From: Geminicoccaceae bacterium
Lineage (GTDB): Bacteria > Pseudomonadota > Alphaproteobacteria > Geminicoccales > Geminicoccaceae
Assembly: GCA_030824835.1 (NCBI GenBank)
Contig: JAPJRA010000187.1
Location: forward strand, 1-6,900
Length of the DNA: 6,900 bases
Direction of reading: 5' to 3'
Part shown: piece after piece, positions 6,372 to 6,900 of the stretch
Layout of the letters: each line of letters begins with the position of its first letter
Position numbering within the stretch: position 1 is the stretch's first letter
Position numbers and translations under genes: made by a program
Notes under the pieces: model-generated
The model's database searches: none
What the model was told of the DNA's origin: nothing
The model's input: only the letters and a program-made list of their open reading frames with translations

Positions 6372-6414
6372 TTAGGGTTCTCGATATCAACCTGCTGTGG
6401 AGCAACCCCGGCCA

Positions 6415-6900
6415 ATGCTCGGCACCCGACGCCGTATGGGGCTTGGCATCTGCGGTGCGCTGCTCTCCCTTCAGGGGCGCCCTTCGCTCGCGGCCCAGGA
6501 TCATTTCCAGGTTTGGCTCGCTGGTTTGCGCCGCGAGGCGCGGGGACAGGGGATAAGTACCCGGACCCTGGACGCAGCACTGGCCGGCGTTCGCCCCATA
6601 CCCTCGGTGATCGAGGCCGATGTTCGTCAGCCGGAGCGACGGATCACGTTTGCGGAGTACCGCCGCCGCGTGGTCAGCGCAGACCGTATCGAACGTGGCC
6701 GCCAGATGCTGACCCTGCATCGGCAGCTGCTGACCGAGGTCACGGCGCGATACGGCGTGCCGGCGCAGGTCCTGGTGGCACTTTGGGGCATCGAGTCGAA
6801 TTTTGGTGAGCGCCAGGGGACCTACCCGGTGTTTGCCGCCTTGGCGACGCTGGCGTACGACGGGCGGCGCGCCAAGTTCTTTCGCCGCGAGCTGCTGAGT
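6415..6900 (+). CDS. Lytic murein transglycosylase, MltB type (GH103), N-terminal part, 3' truncated by window
   Basis: Periplasmic enzyme that cleaves the MurNAc-GlcNAc bond of peptidoglycan, forming 1,6-anhydroMurNAc ends. The frame runs open to the window edge (162 residues seen). Family motifs in order: FQVWLAGLRREARGQGIS (31-48), TLDAAL (51-56), VIEADVRQPE (65-74), TFAEY (78-82), SADRIERGR (88-96), YGVP (113-116), then LWGIESNFG (123-131), where Glu127 corresponds to the catalytic Glu of MltB, and LATLAYDGRRAKFFRRELL (143-161). Signal peptide: Arg5-7, a hydrophobic stretch 9-19, likely cleavage near LAA at residue 27. Cys13 lies too early and has Ile before it, so it is not a lipobox Cys; the protein looks soluble rather than a lipoprotein. 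ATG 6415 is preferred because it keeps the arginines of the signal peptide and has GGAG at 6399-6402, 12 bases upstream, a little far. GTG 6397 and ATG 6436 are alternatives; an in-frame stop lies at 6373. Any link to pilus passage through the wall is conjecture. Confidence 0.94.
   Translation, partial: MLGTRRRMGLGICGALLSLQGRPSLAAQDHFQVWLAGLRREARGQGISTRTLDAALAGVRPIPSVIEADVRQPERRITFAEYRRRVVSADRIERGRQMLTLHRQLLTEVTARYGVPAQVLVALWGIESNFGERQGTYPVFAALATLAYDGRRAKFFRRELLS

Noticed and set aside
6442..6456. Lipobox in the transglycosylase signal peptide (Cys at residue 13)
   Set aside because: Ile precedes the Cys, where Gly, Ala or Ser is expected, and too little hydrophobic sequence lies before it.
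1..6900. CRISPR arrays, tRNA or rRNA genes, insertion sequences, attachment sites
   Set aside because: No regular short repeats, RNA-gene-like sequence, transposase motifs or terminal inverted repeats were seen when reading the window.

Overview
The window is GC-rich, densely coding, and entirely plus-strand. It looks like a Gram-negative proteobacterium. The gene style (a hybrid kinase with an EIREPMNG H-box and a chaperone-usher locus of spore-coat-U type) suggests an alphaproteobacterium, perhaps Rhodospirillales-like. That placement is an impression from protein style, not a measured result, and I cannot name a genus.

Layout: (1) 2-1534 is the C-terminal part of a hybrid sensor histidine kinase, cut by the left edge just before its phospho-accepting His. 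(2) 1535-1614 is a short AT-rich spacer with a TAGAAT box, AATTARCG repeats and a strong ribosome binding site. It is the likely control region of the next genes. (3) 1615-5885 is a compact four-gene chaperone-usher pilus operon of the Csu / spore coat protein U (SCPU) class: SCPU subunit, periplasmic chaperone, outer-membrane usher, second SCPU subunit. The genes abut or overlap. (4) 5995-6309 is a 104-residue exported protein with a strong ribosome binding site. I read it as a miniature SCPU-like protein: it keeps the N-terminal strand, two Cys and the C-terminal strand but lacks the middle of the domain. (5) 6310-6414 is a small AT-rich spacer with an inverted repeat. (6) 6415-6900 is the N-terminal part of an MltB-type lytic murein transglycosylase, cut by the right edge.

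How the genes work together: the first SCPU protein has a 17-residue stretch from the predicted signal-cleavage site to its first Cys, long enough to hold the donor strand used in subunit polymerisation. The second SCPU protein lacks this stretch, which fits a terminal (tip) subunit that accepts a donor strand but gives none. The chaperone would hold subunits in the periplasm, and the usher would assemble and secrete them. The miniature protein has a donor-like stretch of the same length as the main subunit but too little of the fold to form a normal groove, so a capping or regulatory role is worth testing. The kinase may regulate surface structures and the transglycosylase may open peptidoglycan locally, but adjacency is the only evidence for either link.
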